Source: Macrostomum hystrix (Eukaryota > Platyhelminthes > Macrostomidae). Taken from it: 64,000 nt of DNA. The stretch covers positions 10,139,001 through 10,203,000 of the forward strand of contig CATNEN010000001.1 of the NCBI GenBank assembly GCA_950097015.1. The letters are read 5' to 3'. Shown here piece by piece: positions 12,131 to 23,986 of this stretch. Position 1 is the first letter of the stretch. The number at the start of each line of letters is the position of its first letter. The translations under genes and the position numbers were made by a program. Under the pieces are notes generated by a model, which did no database searches, had not been told where the DNA came from, and worked only from the letters and a program-made list of their open reading frames with translations.

Positions 12131-13010
12131 TTATTGCCTTAGACAGGCAGGCTATATTAGCTTATGAAATGGACTGTATATATAGATTATAGAGCTATGG
12201 ACATTTGATTTTATATTTAATAAATTATATGTAAAAGCCTTGGTTACTTATGCATATAGACATTGCAATGGCATTGGAATAATTTATGGTTATTTATTTA
12301 AGCCTTTGACTATAGCTATAAGCCTAGTATGTGATAGTAAGCTAGCTGAATTATTCATTTACAAGTCAATACATAGAAGTAATTATAAATTTAGGGGATC
12401 AGGTACATCAACAATTTAAATTGGGCCTAAATCCAAAAAGAAAGCTAATAGGCCTAGCTAATATTAGGCCTAATATTAATACTTGCCCATTTAAGACAGC
12501 TAGAAATACAATTTTAGTTCAAATAATACTATACAGGCATGCAGCTAAACTAGTTCTAGCCTTTTTATTAACTAACTGACAGTTTTGTTCAAGCCAATTA
12601 TCGATTCTATTGTGCACCATTGGACCACTAAATAGATATCATAAAGGATTACAATAATGCAGTAGAGAGCTTCTCTTCTATCTTGAATTGTCAAGAGTCT
12701 TTTTGGCATTTAGAATAGATTCTCACATTTAAATACTGTACAAATTAAAATACTACTACTAAAAATACATTTATATATAGCTAATTGCTATATAACTACT
12801 TGCTATATAACTAATACTAAGCGTCTATTTCTGCAGTGTAGCGTAGATCCTCCCTATTAAATTGGACTATCGAGCCTAATTAAACTGAAAGAGCATGCTC
12901 TTAGAACACGGAGCATGCGCCGAGTAGCCTATGATGCGCTCCTCGTGCATGCTCCGAAATCGTTTCTTAGGCTGACTACCGTGTCAACACGGGTGGTTTA
13001 ATAGTGATCA
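12131..13010. other. AT-rich spacer
   Basis: No gene or known repeat was recognised. Near 12900-12955 GGAGCATGC and GCATGCTCC form an inverted repeat. The sequence ends at the hairpin and minisatellite that follow. Confidence 0.4.
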
Positions 13011-13022
13011 CAAGTAGTTTAT

Positions 13023-13057
13023 CCTGATATGTAAGTGGCCCGATGAGACATATCAGG
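13023..13057. other. Conserved hairpin next to a minisatellite (copy 1)
   Basis: CCTGATATGT (13023-13032) pairs with ACATATCAGG (13048-13057) around a 15-nt loop. The same hairpin with similar flanks is at 35719-35756, again just before an ATTGGGATCAT-type minisatellite, so it belongs to a shared mobile module. Confidence 0.7.
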
Positions 13058-13099
13058 CAAATCCTGCCGTATTCGCCTAATGAATTCAAATTAGATGGG

Positions 13100-13480
13100 A
13101 TCAAAACGGGATCATCGCATAACTAGATTGGGATCATTGCATAACTAAATTGGGATCATCGCATAACTAGATTGGGATCACTGCATAACTAAATTGGGAT
13201 CATTGCATAACTAAATTGCGATCATCGCATAACTAGATTGGGATCATTGCATAACTAAATTGGGATCATTGCATAACTAAATTGGGATCATTGCATAACT
13301 ACTTGTAAATTGGGGTCATTGCATAACTAAATTGGGATCATTGCATAACTACATTGGGATCATTGCATAACTAAATTGGGGTCATTGCATAACTAAATTG
13401 GGATCATTGCATAACTAAATTCGGATTATCGCATAACGAAAGTGGGCTCATTGCATAACTAAATTGGGATTATCGCATAA
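13100..13480. repeat. 22-bp minisatellite (ATTGGGATCATTGCATAACT type)
   Basis: About 17 tandem units of roughly 22 bp with core GGGATCATTGCATAACT. Related units occur at 35790-37260, at comparable positions in another Helitron-derived region. Confidence 0.9.
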
Positions 13481-13664
13481 CGAAAGTGAGAACATATTGC
13501 CAAAGTTGAGTGCGATTGATTTTTGTAATGCCTGAAATGACATCACAAGTAGTGCTTGACGGTGAAGATGGTGAATATACACCACTATTGGCCCGCGAAG
13601 ACGTCAAGTGAAACCCTGTTGCAGTGACATTGAAGTACTTTTCAGGGGTTCCGAAATTTCATAC

Positions 13665-14282
13665 AAGCCATACAAGTCCATACGAGTCCATACGAGTCCA
13701 TACAAGCAGTCCATTGAGTCCATACAAGCAGTCCATTGAGTCCATACAAGCAGTCCATTGAGTCGATACAAGCAGTCCATTGAGTCCATACAAGCAGTCC
13801 AGTAAGTCCATACAAGCAGTCCATTGAGTCCATACAAGCAGTCTATTGAGTCCATACAAGCAGTCCATTGAGTCCATGCAAGCAGTCCATTGAGTCCATA
13901 CAAGCAGTCCATTGAGTCCATACAAGCAGTCCATTGAGTCGATATAAGCAGTCCATTGAGTCCATACAAGCAATCCATTGAGTCCATACAAGCAGTCTAT
14001 TGAGTCCATACAAGCAGTCCATTGAGTCCATGCAAGCAGTCCATTGAGTCCATACAAGCAGTCCATTGAGTCCATACAAGCAGTCCATTGAGTCGATATA
14101 AGCAGTCCATTGAGTCCATACAAGCAATCCATTGAGTCCATACAAGCAGTCCATTGAGTCGATACAAGCAGTCCATTGAGTCCATGCAAGCAGTCTATTG
14201 AGTCCATACAAGCAGTCCATTGAGTCCATGCAAGCAATCCATTGAGTCCATACAAGCAGTCATTGAGTCCATACAAGTCCAT
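13665..14282. repeat. 22-bp minisatellite (CATACAAGCAGTCC type), left part
   Basis: About 28 units with core CCATACAAGCAGTCCATTG. Because 22 is not a multiple of three, each frame cycles through the same 22-residue peptide and stays open, which explains the long overlapping reading frames here. They are not genes. Confidence 0.95.
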
Positions 14283-15443
14283 CACGCCTACCCTGAAGCT
14301 AAAAGGTGGTCAAAAAAATTCCCCAGAAAACTGGCTATTTCCGAACCTTCACCAGCCCACAGAGACCCGAAAACCTGTTTCAATAAAATTCTAATGCCTT
14401 GTCTGAGATTTTGAGAGAGAAAAGTTCGGTTTTCATTGGTTTTTAAATAGTGCTTTTGGCAGTGGGGTTCAGAATATATTTATAAGGGGCTCCTTTATTT
14501 GGTTAAAATTTCAGCACAGACAAAAGCCTTTATTGCAGGGTAAAAACGCATAAAATTAACTTCTGAAGTCTTGAAATGGCACCAAAAGTAATTTGCTATG
14601 ATATAATTTTATGCTATTATTACCTAAATGGTATTAAGTATCTGTGATTACGAGTATTACAACAATAAAAAACTTGCACTCAGACAAGTTCACAGTGGCA
14701 TAAGTAGGAGATATGGAATATTATCCATAATTTGTTTAAAAATTGCATAAATTCATAGAAAATGAAATATTTTTGCTTCTTTGTGCACAGCTGGCATATC
14801 CTTCAAATGGGGTCATCCCCATAGACCAAACTCCTAGGTACGCAACTGCAAGTTAAAGACAGCAGCCCGACAAAGAAAGCAGAAGTCTCTTATAACTTGT
14901 GATGGGGCGTGACAATCGACAGTTTATTTGGCCCCATTTTTTGAGACACCCGTTACATGATACGAATTGCAATTGACAACTGCATGCAGTAGGCAGTCTG
15001 CATACTGGGGATGACCCAGAGGTCTCTGGAAGCGGCTTATAATATGGTACTATGGTAAATGGTATGTTGAATGTATGGTAAATGGTATTAAGTATCTGTG
15101 GCAATAATAGCATAAAATTAATATCATAGCAAGCTACTTTTGCTACCATTTCAAGACTTCAGAAGTTACTTTTATGCGCTTTTACCCTGCAATAAAGGCT
15201 TTTGTCTGTGCTGAAATTTTAACCTAATAAAGGAGCCCCTTATAAATATATTCTGAACCCAACTGCCAAAAGCACTATTTAAAAAGCAATGAAAACCGAA
15301 CTTTTCTCTCTCAAAATCTCAGACAAGGCATTAGAATTTTATTGAAACAGGTTTTCGGGTCTCTGTGGGCTGGTGAAGGTTCGGAAATAGCCAGTTTTCT
15401 GGGGAATTTTTTTTGACCACTTTTTAGCTTCGGGGTAGGCGTG
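14283..15443. mobile_element. 1.16-kb inverted-repeat DNA element inserted in the minisatellite
   Basis: The left arm (14283 to about 14640) and right arm (about 15085 to 15443) are close reverse complements, starting CACGCCTACCC and ending in its complement. A 4-bp direct repeat CCAT (14279-14282 and 15444-15447) flanks it, and the 22-bp array resumes on the far side. The middle of about 440 bp has no recognisable transposase. It is a non-autonomous element with long TIRs; the superfamily is undecided. Confidence 0.85.
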
Positions 15444-15797
15444 CCATACAAGCAGTCCATTGAGTCCATACAAGCAGTTCATTGAATCCATACAAGCAGT
15501 CCATTGAGTCCATACAAGCAGTTCATTGAATCCATACAAGCAGTCCATTGAGTCCATACAAGCAGTCCATTGAGTCCATACAAGCAGTCCATTGAGTCCA
15601 TACAAGCAGTCCATTGAGTCCATACAAGCAGTTCATTGAGTCCATACTAGCAGTCCATTGAGTCCATACAAGCAGTCCATTGAGTCCATACAAGTCCATA
15701 CAAGCAGTCCTTTGAGTCTATACAAGCAGTCCATTGAGTCCATACAAGCCATACAAGTACATACAAGTCCATATACAAACAGTCCAGTGAGTCCATT
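15444..15797. repeat. 22-bp minisatellite (CATACAAGCAGTCC type), right part
   Basis: About 15 units of the array at 13665-14282, which was split by the inverted-repeat element. The array ends at GTCCATTAAGGCCTGTGAG, the same boundary as in the short array at 22540-22720. Confidence 0.9.
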
Positions 15798-16015
15798 AAG
15801 GCCTGTGAGAGATCAATTACTGATAGTAGAAATAGAAGAATTTAACTTGTGAAGTCTCTCATGTACCCCAAATAGTGAACACCAACAGTGTTCAACCACA
15901 TGTAGATCATGGAAATCACTGGGATCATGGAAATCAGTACCACAAAATTAGAGGCACCTTGAGTCCCATATGAGCATTTTGGACTGCTGACAAAACTGAA
16001 ATGGCTTTAATGTCA

Positions 16016-16400
16016 CTGCTTAGCCAGGCTGGCTGCATGGAGTTAATGGGCCGGAGTAGAGCTGGTTGAAACGGACTTTTTGCTGCTTTTTTATGTCCTG
16101 CACGTTTCTTCCACTCGGTTATATTCGATGGTATGCAGCCAGGGGGTTTGAAAGCAGCAGTTGCAAACCTGTTAGTCTTGTGATGTTTTGAGTACATTGT
16201 TGTGTTGCAAATGGAGCGACTGACTTTTTACATGCCCAAGTACATGTCTCTGACCGACACAAAGCAGAGCAGATGGTGCCAATAGGCAGCAGGATTGACA
16301 CCAATAATTCTGATGAATTGTGCAAGACTGCTGACCTGTTGGCCAGAGGTTTCTGCTGAAGCATCGAGTGACAATTTGTCCAAATTTGAGTCTGTAAATC
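16016..16400. repeat. Shared Helitron-region core, copy 1
   Basis: A roughly 380-bp non-coding segment beginning near GGCTGGCTGCATGG. It is nearly identical to 22938-23322 and recognisably related to 37322-37700; a short part also recurs at about 32605-32690. In each region it lies between a minisatellite and a Helitron 3' region. Confidence 0.75.
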
Positions 16401-16580
16401 ATAATTCCCCACCTAATTTGCTTTTATATAGAAAATTTGAGTGTGTTTGCAATGTCTTCTATTTGCACTTATACACCTTGTATACTCATAATTGTTTACC
16501 TAATGAATATTGTCCTAAGTAGCTAAGCAAGGCAATGAGTGGAAGGACTGACACCAAGCATTTCATTTGCATCTACTTGC

Positions 16581-18922
16581 TGGAATAGCTGCGGGTTTGC
16601 AATCCGATGATCTGTCCTCGTGAAGGAAAGGAGTGTGGGGATGGCGATAGAGTCGGAAGTCGTACCGCAAAGTCTCGCGAGTTGCCGCGGAAATAGGGAT
16701 GAAGGGAGAGATGAAGGGAGAGACAGTGGATGCAGGGAGTGGTCCTCTCGGCCTCAGGCTGGCCAGTCCCACTCAACCCATAGGCCACAGGCATGACTGC
16801 CGTGCCTACCCCAAGCAGTGCTCGAAACCGGCTAAAAGTCTAATCAGATGTCGGACTACCCGCAGACGGATAGGACAGGGCTATGCAGCCTACTGTCATC
16901 AGTAGCATGTTCGTAACTGACTCCTAAACTCGGTAGCAGTGGTCGACTCGGCCTAGGCTCTTGTCTTAGAAATGCGGAAAGGCTATCGGCAAAGCGGAAA
17001 AATGATCTAGGGTAGCGCCACCACCCAATGCGCCTACGTTGCCACCGCAGACATTTGGGAACTTGGGTCCCCGGAGCTCGCAGCTCCTAGTTTGTCACGC
17101 AGATCTTAGACAAGCCGAAAAATAGAGCCTTCTGTAACTTCCGTTTTAGACTAGGGTGAAGACCCCAGAATGGATCGAGACACGCCTCACCAGGGGATTC
17201 CTGAATTTGCGCTACAGTGGTCTAGAAAGGTGGTACTCCGAACCCGAAAGAGAAACCCATAGCCAGAGTCCTACTCATGAAACATCGGACACATTCTGTA
17301 CATTAGACTGCAGCCTACACATTAGATAACTAGCAATCCGAGTCTGTGTGAGTTGAGGAAAACAGAGGCAGGAGAGATTAAGCTGAACACTGGCTGAGTG
17401 ATTATGCAAGCGTGAGATTAATTGAACATCACTCTCGTTCCCGTGGCCGCAGGTGCGAAAGGGGGACAGCGGGAAAACTCCATTGGAAAGGGAGCTCGAC
17501 ACGTACCTTGAACCCACCCAAGAGGGAGAAGGAAAACCGGCCAAGGATTCCCCCAACCCCCTGGAAAGGAAAATGTACATGCTACCCTCCGCATTTACTT
17601 ACAAATCCCTAGCTCCATATTACTCTCATGCGCGCTTACAATTGCCTTCCTGCCGCAGCTTTCAGCTCGGCCGTGCCAGAGCCCATTCCCCTAATAGATT
17701 AGCCACTCATGGTAGAGGGCTGTCTAATGAGAAAATAAAGGTGGAAAGGAGACATAGTAAAAATTAGGTTGATGTTAAAAATTAGCCCAATAAGTTAAAG
17801 GTGCTTTAGATTAAGTGGTTTTATTAGGCTGAAACAATTCCTAACTCCCCTCCCACTAAATGCCGCCTAACTAATGGAAAGCCCCTTAGGAGCAATAATT
17901 GCAAACCGCTGCGCGGATTACTTATCTGGACGCTTCGGCCGCGTGCTGCAATCCCGTTGATCTCGGGGAAGGGGATGGGGTAAAATAGCAAAAGCCGGGA
18001 AGGGAAAGATGCTGCGAGTCGGCAAGGGGGCCAACACGCTTGGAGCTCAAGGCTCAATTTAGCAGCTCACCTAAAGAGGTGGCTCGCGCTCAGGGGGAAT
18101 GGGAACAGGCAATGGGCCTGCGCTAACTGTGGAGCTATGAGCTCTAGGGTCTATGCCCTAACTGGGTCTGGGGGATAAGTCCTGGGTCCGGTGGGAGTCC
18201 GGCCCGGCTTAGGTAAGTCCGGCAGGGGAGAAGGGGAAGAGCCGGCGGGAGAAAAAGGTCCTCCGGAAGGAAAAAGGGGTCCTCGAGGGAGCAGCGCCGC
18301 GCGCTTGCTTAAATAGGCCTTGCAGCACGCCAACCCCGACATCCATCAAAGCAACCCACATTCGCGCCAGCCTGTCATCGAGGAATTGAAGCGGCGGTTG
18401 CCGCCCCAATTGCCCAATGAACCGGCGGCGGGAAACGACAGATGTTCTGCGCGAACAGCCGTCGGCAGTCAGCCAGCGATTGTTACTCCGCCGGGACAAT
18501 GGAAGCGCAGGCGCCGACCTGCCTACAGTGATATTTACATGTATCTAAAGGAAGGAGGTCATAAAAGTCGAGCTGGGCTCGAATACTGTAAAGAAGTGAG
18601 GACATGAAGAATTTTACGATCACTCATAACGCGTGAGTGAGCCCCTATATCTGATCGCGGTTTGGAGGGGAATCATGACCTAAACTAGTTCATACAGTAA
18701 CATTATGGCCGCGATCAGTCATTCCTACGGGGAGTCTAGACAACTCCGGAGAGAGAGGATTCGGCAGCTACTTGATTCACCGCCGCCTCAAACCCGGCCC
18801 TAAGATTAATGATCTTGTTTTGTGACCAGCTGCTATGTGGGTCGCAATTATTAGTTACTTAAAAATTGAAAAATTATGCTGGCTCACACTCCCACTCGAT
18901 TCCCGCAGCACACTCCACATCA
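16581..18922 (+). mobile_element. LTR-retroelement 5' fragment (relative of the element at 43.4 kb)
   Basis: From 16917 the sequence parallels 43409-45342, the LTR/leader region and first bases of gag of the larger retroelement. The insertion starts TG, ends CA, and is flanked by TTGC on both sides (16577-16580 and 18923-18926) inside a block whose empty counterpart is at about 23490-23510. The right end falls within gag, so everything downstream, including a second LTR, is missing. A TSD-like flank with an internal truncation suggests deletion after integration; microhomology is the alternative explanation. Confidence 0.75.
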
Positions 18923-19411
18923 TTGCATCTATTTGCATTTGCATGAACTTTTGGGTCCTTGCACAATATTATAAAACATATTCATCTGTAACTTTGTTTT
19001 ACTGTAAATCTTATGATATACATTGTTATATACAAATAAATGTGTATAAATAACAAAGACATTACATTTCATGAAATTAACTTTCATAGACTGCTTTTCA
19101 AGGGCTCTATTTTTGTCCCCTAGAGGGGGTCTAATATTAATCATTCTAGCCATTACCTTTGAATCTTAAATCTTTAAGTGACAAATGAATGAAATGTGTT
19201 ACTTTGTCTATATAAGTAGCAATTAGCAATTCAGGTTAGGATTCCAGCAGATTGTAATGGACTTAGCTACAGGGGGCTCATGATAGAGCATAGTAGGAAG
19301 GTGAGCAATAGAATAAGGAAAAGGAAAATAAATTTTAATTAATAACCTAACCTTGACATAAGATATGCCAAGTAGGTAAAATTTAGGGTATATGATCAGA
19401 AACTTATATTC
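18923..19411 (+). repeat. Right remainder of duplicated block, copy 1
   Basis: Nearly identical to about 23500-23986. It resumes right after the retroelement fragment and ends at the shared boundary GATCAGAAACTTATATTC. It is non-coding. Confidence 0.85.
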
Positions 19412-19668
19412 AGTCCTGTTTATTCAGAAATCATAATTCCTGAGTTTTAACTGGGAAACGAAAACTCAGTCCTGTTTCACTCTTCGTTGGTGGAGATCAA
19501 CCCCTGGAACAAATTGCCGAAACCGGCTTTCTCATGTATTATCCGGCTTTCCCTTGTAGTTAGCACACTATATCGAGGTAAGTGAATCAAGTCAAGTCGA
19601 GTGAATTCAGTCTGGAATGAAGTTTATTTTTTGAAGTCAGTTTTTTGAAGTTTATGAAGTCAGGAATT
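19412..19668. other. Spacer before the zinc-knuckle gene
   Basis: No gene was recognised. It follows the shared block boundary and precedes the 3' end of the minus-strand zinc-knuckle gene. Confidence 0.3.
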
Positions 19669-19743
19669 TTAGTTAATTAAAAAAATTAAACGGCTGCATC
19701 TGCGTCTGCGTCTGCGGCTGCATCTGCGTCTGCGTCTGCGGCG

Positions 19744-19775
<32 letters not shown>

Positions 19776-20238
19776 TGCCCTGCGGCGGTTGCTGCTGCTG
19801 ATGCGGCTGCGTCTGCATCTGCGGCTGGTGGTGCTGCTGCAGCTGCGTCTGCATCTGCGGCTGATGCTGCTGCTGTTGGTGCTGCTGCTGCTGCTCCTGC
19901 TGTTGCTGCTGCAGCCGGTCGGCAGCGAAGCGGCGGAGCGCCTGGCAGGTGGCGACGCGGTGGGCGCCGCCGCAGTAGTAGCATTGGACTGTGGTTGCAT
20001 AGGAAAGGCGGATTACAGTTACGTATTGAGAGAGCTTGTAAGTTGATGAGGATACACGTATGGCGAAGTAGAAGTATACGAAAGCAACGGGTTGACTTAT
20101 TTGCAGGAAGTACCGAAGGAAAGCAACTGGTTACTCACTGTTTCGATGGCTACCGCCGCCGCCGCCGCCGCCGCGACGTCCGCGGCCTCGCCTGCTGCCG
20201 CGCCGGCTGCCGCCAAATACGTACGTGAAGTTTTGCAT
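19669..20238 (-). CDS. RGG / CCHC-like zinc-knuckle / poly-Gln protein, copy 1
   Basis: Two exons on the minus strand: 20238-20139 (ATG to donor GTGAGT) and 19988-19669 (after acceptor ACCACAG). Exon 1 encodes a short head and a Gly/Arg-rich segment (GSRRGSRRGRGRR). Exon 2 begins with the knuckle CYYCGGAHRVATC (C-x2-C-x3-H-x4-C), then a Gln-rich tract and an Arg-rich tail that may come from slippage in a repeated coding tract. The same two-exon design with the same phase-1 intron is found at 33044-33393, so this is a real gene family, not a chance ORF. RGG and knuckle modules usually bind single-stranded nucleic acid; the function here is inferred. It lies head to head with the RPA-like gene at 20891, 652 bp away. 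Confidence 0.6.
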
Positions 20239-20890
20239 TTTTAGGAATTTTGTCTGCGCATGATGAGCGCGATTTATAGGCGGCGGAAAAATAAATGGCG
20301 AGTCTGTTTTGGTGGTTGTCGCTGATGAGTTGCGAAGCATTTGAAGGCTTAGAGAGCTCGGTGGCTTTGTGAGTAGGCACTGAGGCAGGCAGTCCGCTAA
20401 TTTTCGTGTTATGAAAGTTGTACTTGGCTGAGTGTAGTCCGTTTAGCCAGTAGGAGGGGAGGGCATGAAGCCTTAACTGAGGTTGGTGTGTGGAAGGGGG
20501 CGTGTGGGGCAGCTTATTGTGTGAACCAGTTGTGAAAATGAGGCCGTCGCCAAATAAGGTGCGAAAGAATTTGCGCTTTGGAGGAAAGTTGAGGAGGGGA
20601 GAGGCGAGATAGAACCGTGGCGTGAAAGTTGCGACTTATTTTTCAATTTGTTGGGCGCTCTGATTGGTTGCAGGGCTCTGATTGGTTGGAGTGCTTTGAA
20701 AGTTGACTAAGCAAGGTGGCTGAGTGATAGTCAAACTGACCTGATTATTTTATTAGTGCAGACGCAGCCATTTTCTACTGTGCCCTGTTGAAAACAAAAT
20801 TCGATTGATTTTGGAGAATAGCTAAGCAAACTTTAGCCACATTTTCTTTTACATTTTTTGATTTGCTAGAAAGCATACTTTTGTCGTCAA

Positions 20891-22086
20891 ATGGCTTCCG
20901 TGACCTCGACACCAAGCAAGCAGTTCAAGTTTGGAATTTCTGCTCTGGAAGTTGGACCTATGACATCGGCCGTCACCGGAGTTGTAAATATGCTGTCGGC
21001 GGTGAAGTCCTTTACGAACAAAAAAGGTCCAGGTCAAGTGTTCCATTTCGTTTGGGTCGACGACTCGGCTGAGATTCGAGTGAGCGTCTTTGGGAAGGAC
21101 GTGGTGGAAGTTTGGAATGTTTGCCATTCTGAAGCTGTCCGAATTTCTGGTGGAATTCTGAAGCCGGCCGATCCGAAGTGGAATGTGGCCAACAACCCTC
21201 TGGAGATGTCGGTTTATGTCGATTCCTGTGGATCGATATACGAGAGTAGCGACGTGCCTCTTGTGCCAAAAATGCAATTCAAGTTTACGGAGTTGAGAGA
21301 TCTTCCGAGCATTGGATTGCAGGCGTAAGTTGATTTCTTTGTGATGTGATTTCACTATTGATGACTACTTGCAGAAGGAGGAAAGGAGTTTTTAATTTTC
21401 GACGTCAATTTACAGTGCCAAAATATTCGAATCGAATTTGGATTTTTAATTTTAGTTATGGGAAAAAAATTGAATGTCTCGATTCTAATTTCAATTTGTA
21501 AGTGAGTTTAAGCCATCTCTGGATGACATGTCAATGTTCAGAAATGCTTAGCGCATCCATCCATTCGTTTTATACAGACTGGTCGACGTTCGAGGCGCAA
21601 TTCATGCACGTCGAGCATCCGAAGAAGTGCTGACGCAGGCCGGGAAGAAGGTCAACGTTGCGAAAGTGACTGGTGGACCGGACTGGCTACTTCGTTGTAT
21701 GCACTTTCTGGGCTTAATCGGCGGCTCAGGTTGACGAATGGAGTGTTGGCGATAGTCTGTGCATAGGGAAAGTAAAAGTGCAAGAGTACGCTGGCTCAAT
21801 CACGTTGGGCTGTTCGTCTTCCGAGGTGCTGCGCAACACTGAAGACGTGGACACGCAAGTGTTACGAGCCTGGCATCAGACGCCAGAGGCTTCTTGTACG
21901 CAATTCCGAAACGTGCCTGCTCCGGTGCCTACTGCTGCTCAGCTGCAGCAGAGTACTAGCTGGACAACCGAGAGTGGTGCCACAAACCGAACAGTCCTTC
22001 AGCTGCCACCTGAATTGTACGACTTCTACTTGAGGAACTCGAAGGAAGTGATAATGGACTTTAGTAGCGGTAGAAAGGTGACTTAG
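20891..22086 (+). pseudogene. RPA70-like OB-fold ssDNA-binding protein of a Helitron, copy 1, decayed
   Basis: Exon 1 (20891-21324) encodes an OB-fold segment with KKGPGQVFHFVWVDDSAEIR and VSVFGKDV, matching RPA large-subunit DNA-binding domains. A phase-2 intron (GTAAGT ... TATACAG) leads to exon 2 (21578-22086), which starts LVDVRGAI as a second OB fold. Near 21672 the frame shifts by one base, and a TAA follows near 21714 in the frame that matches copy 2. The original frame returns for the C-terminal part, which ends at 22086. The intact relative is at 34201. Helitrons of plants and some animals carry RPA genes, presumably to coat ssDNA during rolling-circle transposition. This copy is probably not functional. 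Confidence 0.75.
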
Positions 22087-22355
22087 GTTGTGCTGTGAAC
22101 TATTTTATTCGGTAGTTAGTAGCGCGGTATTAAAGGACAGTTATTATTATTATCACACGTGGGCAAGTTAAATTGAGCTAATTTTACTTGAACTTTTCTC
22201 AAATTACGTTTCTGCCCCAGATTCACTTCACGCGAGTTCCATGTGACAGCGAAGTTCGTAGCCGAGCTGAGCCGAGTCAAGGCGAGTCGATGTTACCCGA
22301 TGAGTCAAGCCAGATGTCGTGCGAAAGTTATCCTACTTACAGCACTCCGACGACG
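22087..22355. other. 3' flank of RPA copy 1
   Basis: An ATTAAA near 22130 could be a poly(A) signal. GAGCCGAG/GGCGAGTC-like short repeats lie near 22265-22290. No gene was seen. Confidence 0.3.
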
Positions 22356-23986
22356 AAGTGAGAACATATTGCCAAAGTTGAGTGCGATTGATTTTTGTAA
22401 TGCCTGAAATGACGTAGTGCTGAAGTAGTGCTTGACGGTGAAGATGGTGAATATACACCACTATTGGCCTGCGAAGACGTCAAGTGAAACCCTGTTGCAG
22501 TGACATTGAAGTACTTTTCAGGGGCTCCGAAATTTCATACAAGCCATACAAGTCCATACGAGTCCATACGAGTCCATACAAGCAGTCCATTGAGTCCATA
22601 CAAGCAGTCCATTGAGTCCATACAAGTCCATACAAGCAGTCCATTGAGTCAAACAAGCAGTCCATTGAGTCCATACAAGCAGTCCAGTGAGTCCATACAA
22701 ACAGTCCAGTGAGTCCATTAAGGCCTGTGAGAGATCAATTACTGATAGTAGAAATAGAAGAATTTAACTTGTGAAGTCTCTCATGTACCCCAAATAGTGA
22801 ACACCAACAGTGTTCAACCACATGTAAATCATGGAAATCACTGATATCATGGAAATCAGTGCCACAAAATTAGAGGCACCTTGAGTCCCATATGAGCATT
22901 TTTGACTGCTGACAAAACTGAAATGGCTTTAATGTCACTGCTTAGCCAGGCTGGCTGCATGGAGTTAATGGGCCGGAGTAGAGCTGGTTGAAACGGACAT
23001 TTTGCTGCTTTTTTATGTCCTGCACGTTTCTTCCACTCGGTTATATTCGATGGTATGCAGCCAGGGGGTTTGAAAGCAGCAGTTGCAAACCTGTTAGTCT
23101 TGTGATGTTTTGAGTACATTGTTGTGTTGCAAATGGAGCGACTGACTTTTTACATGCCCAAGTACATGTCTCTGACCGACACAAAGCAGAGCAGATGGTG
23201 CCAATAGGCAGCAGGATTGACACCAATAATTCTGATGAATTGTGCAAGACTGCTGACCTGTTGGCCAGAGGTTTCTGCTGAAGCATCGAGTGACAATTTG
23301 TCCAAATTTGAGTCTGTAAATCATAATTCCCCACCTAATTTGCTTTTATATAGAAAATTTGAGTGTGTTTGCAATGTCTTCTATTTGCACTTATACACCT
23401 TGTATACTCATAATTGTTTACCTAATGAATATTGTCCTAAGTAGCTAAGCAAGGCAATGAGTGGAAGGACTGACACCAAGCATTTCATTTGCATCTACTT
23501 GCATCTATTTGCATTTGCATGAACTTTTGGGTCCTTGCACAATATTATAAAACATATTCATCTGTAACTTTGTTTTACTGTAAATCTTATGATATACATT
23601 GTTATATACAAATAAATGTGTATAAATAACAAAGACATTACATTTCATGAAATTAACTTTCATAGACTGCTTTTCAAGGGCTCTATTTTTGTCCCCTAGA
23701 GGGGGTCTAATATTAATCATTCTAGCCATTACCTTTGAATCTTAAATCTTTAAGTGACAAATGAATGAAATGTGTTACTTTGTCTATATAAGTAGCAATT
23801 AGCAATTCAGGTTAGGATTCCAGCAGATTGTAATGGACTTAGCTACAGGGGGCTCATGATAGAGCATAGTAGGAAGGTGAGCAATAGAATAAGGAAAAGG
23901 AAAATAAATTTTAATTAATAACCTAACCTTGACATAAGATATGCCAAGTAGGTAAAATTTAGGGTATATGATCAGAAACTTATATT
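22356..23986 (+). repeat. Helitron-associated duplicated block, copy 2 (uninterrupted)
   Basis: A 1.63-kb counterpart of 13484-19411 without its two insertions. It holds a short 22-bp array (22540-22720, about seven units), the shared core (22938-23322), and a tail ending GATCAGAAACTTATATTC. It serves as the empty-site reference for the insertions in copy 1. Confidence 0.85.

Larger units (their letters stand above)
13484..19411 (+). repeat. Helitron-associated duplicated block, copy 1, carrying two nested insertions
   Basis: The segments 13484-16580 and 18923-19411 align with one uninterrupted block at 22356-23986. Copy 1 differs by a longer 22-bp array, by the inverted-repeat element at 14283-15443, and by the retroelement fragment at 16581-18922. 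No gene is evident in the shared block. Short ORFs in its conserved part are present in both copies but lack recognisable domains. Confidence 0.85.

Noticed and set aside
13604-14285. Overlapping minus-strand reading frames with a Met-Asp-Ser-Met-Asp-Cys-type repeat
   Set aside because: They are by-products of the 22-bp minisatellite, which leaves every frame open; the peptides have no start context or flanking exons.
15934-16412. ORFs shared between the duplicated blocks at 16.0 and 22.9 kb
   Set aside because: They are conserved only because the whole block is; the related core at 37.3 kb does not keep them open.
17275-18607. ORFs in the LTR/leader region of the retroelement fragment
   Set aside because: Not conserved as frames in the other copy at 43.8-44.9 kb.
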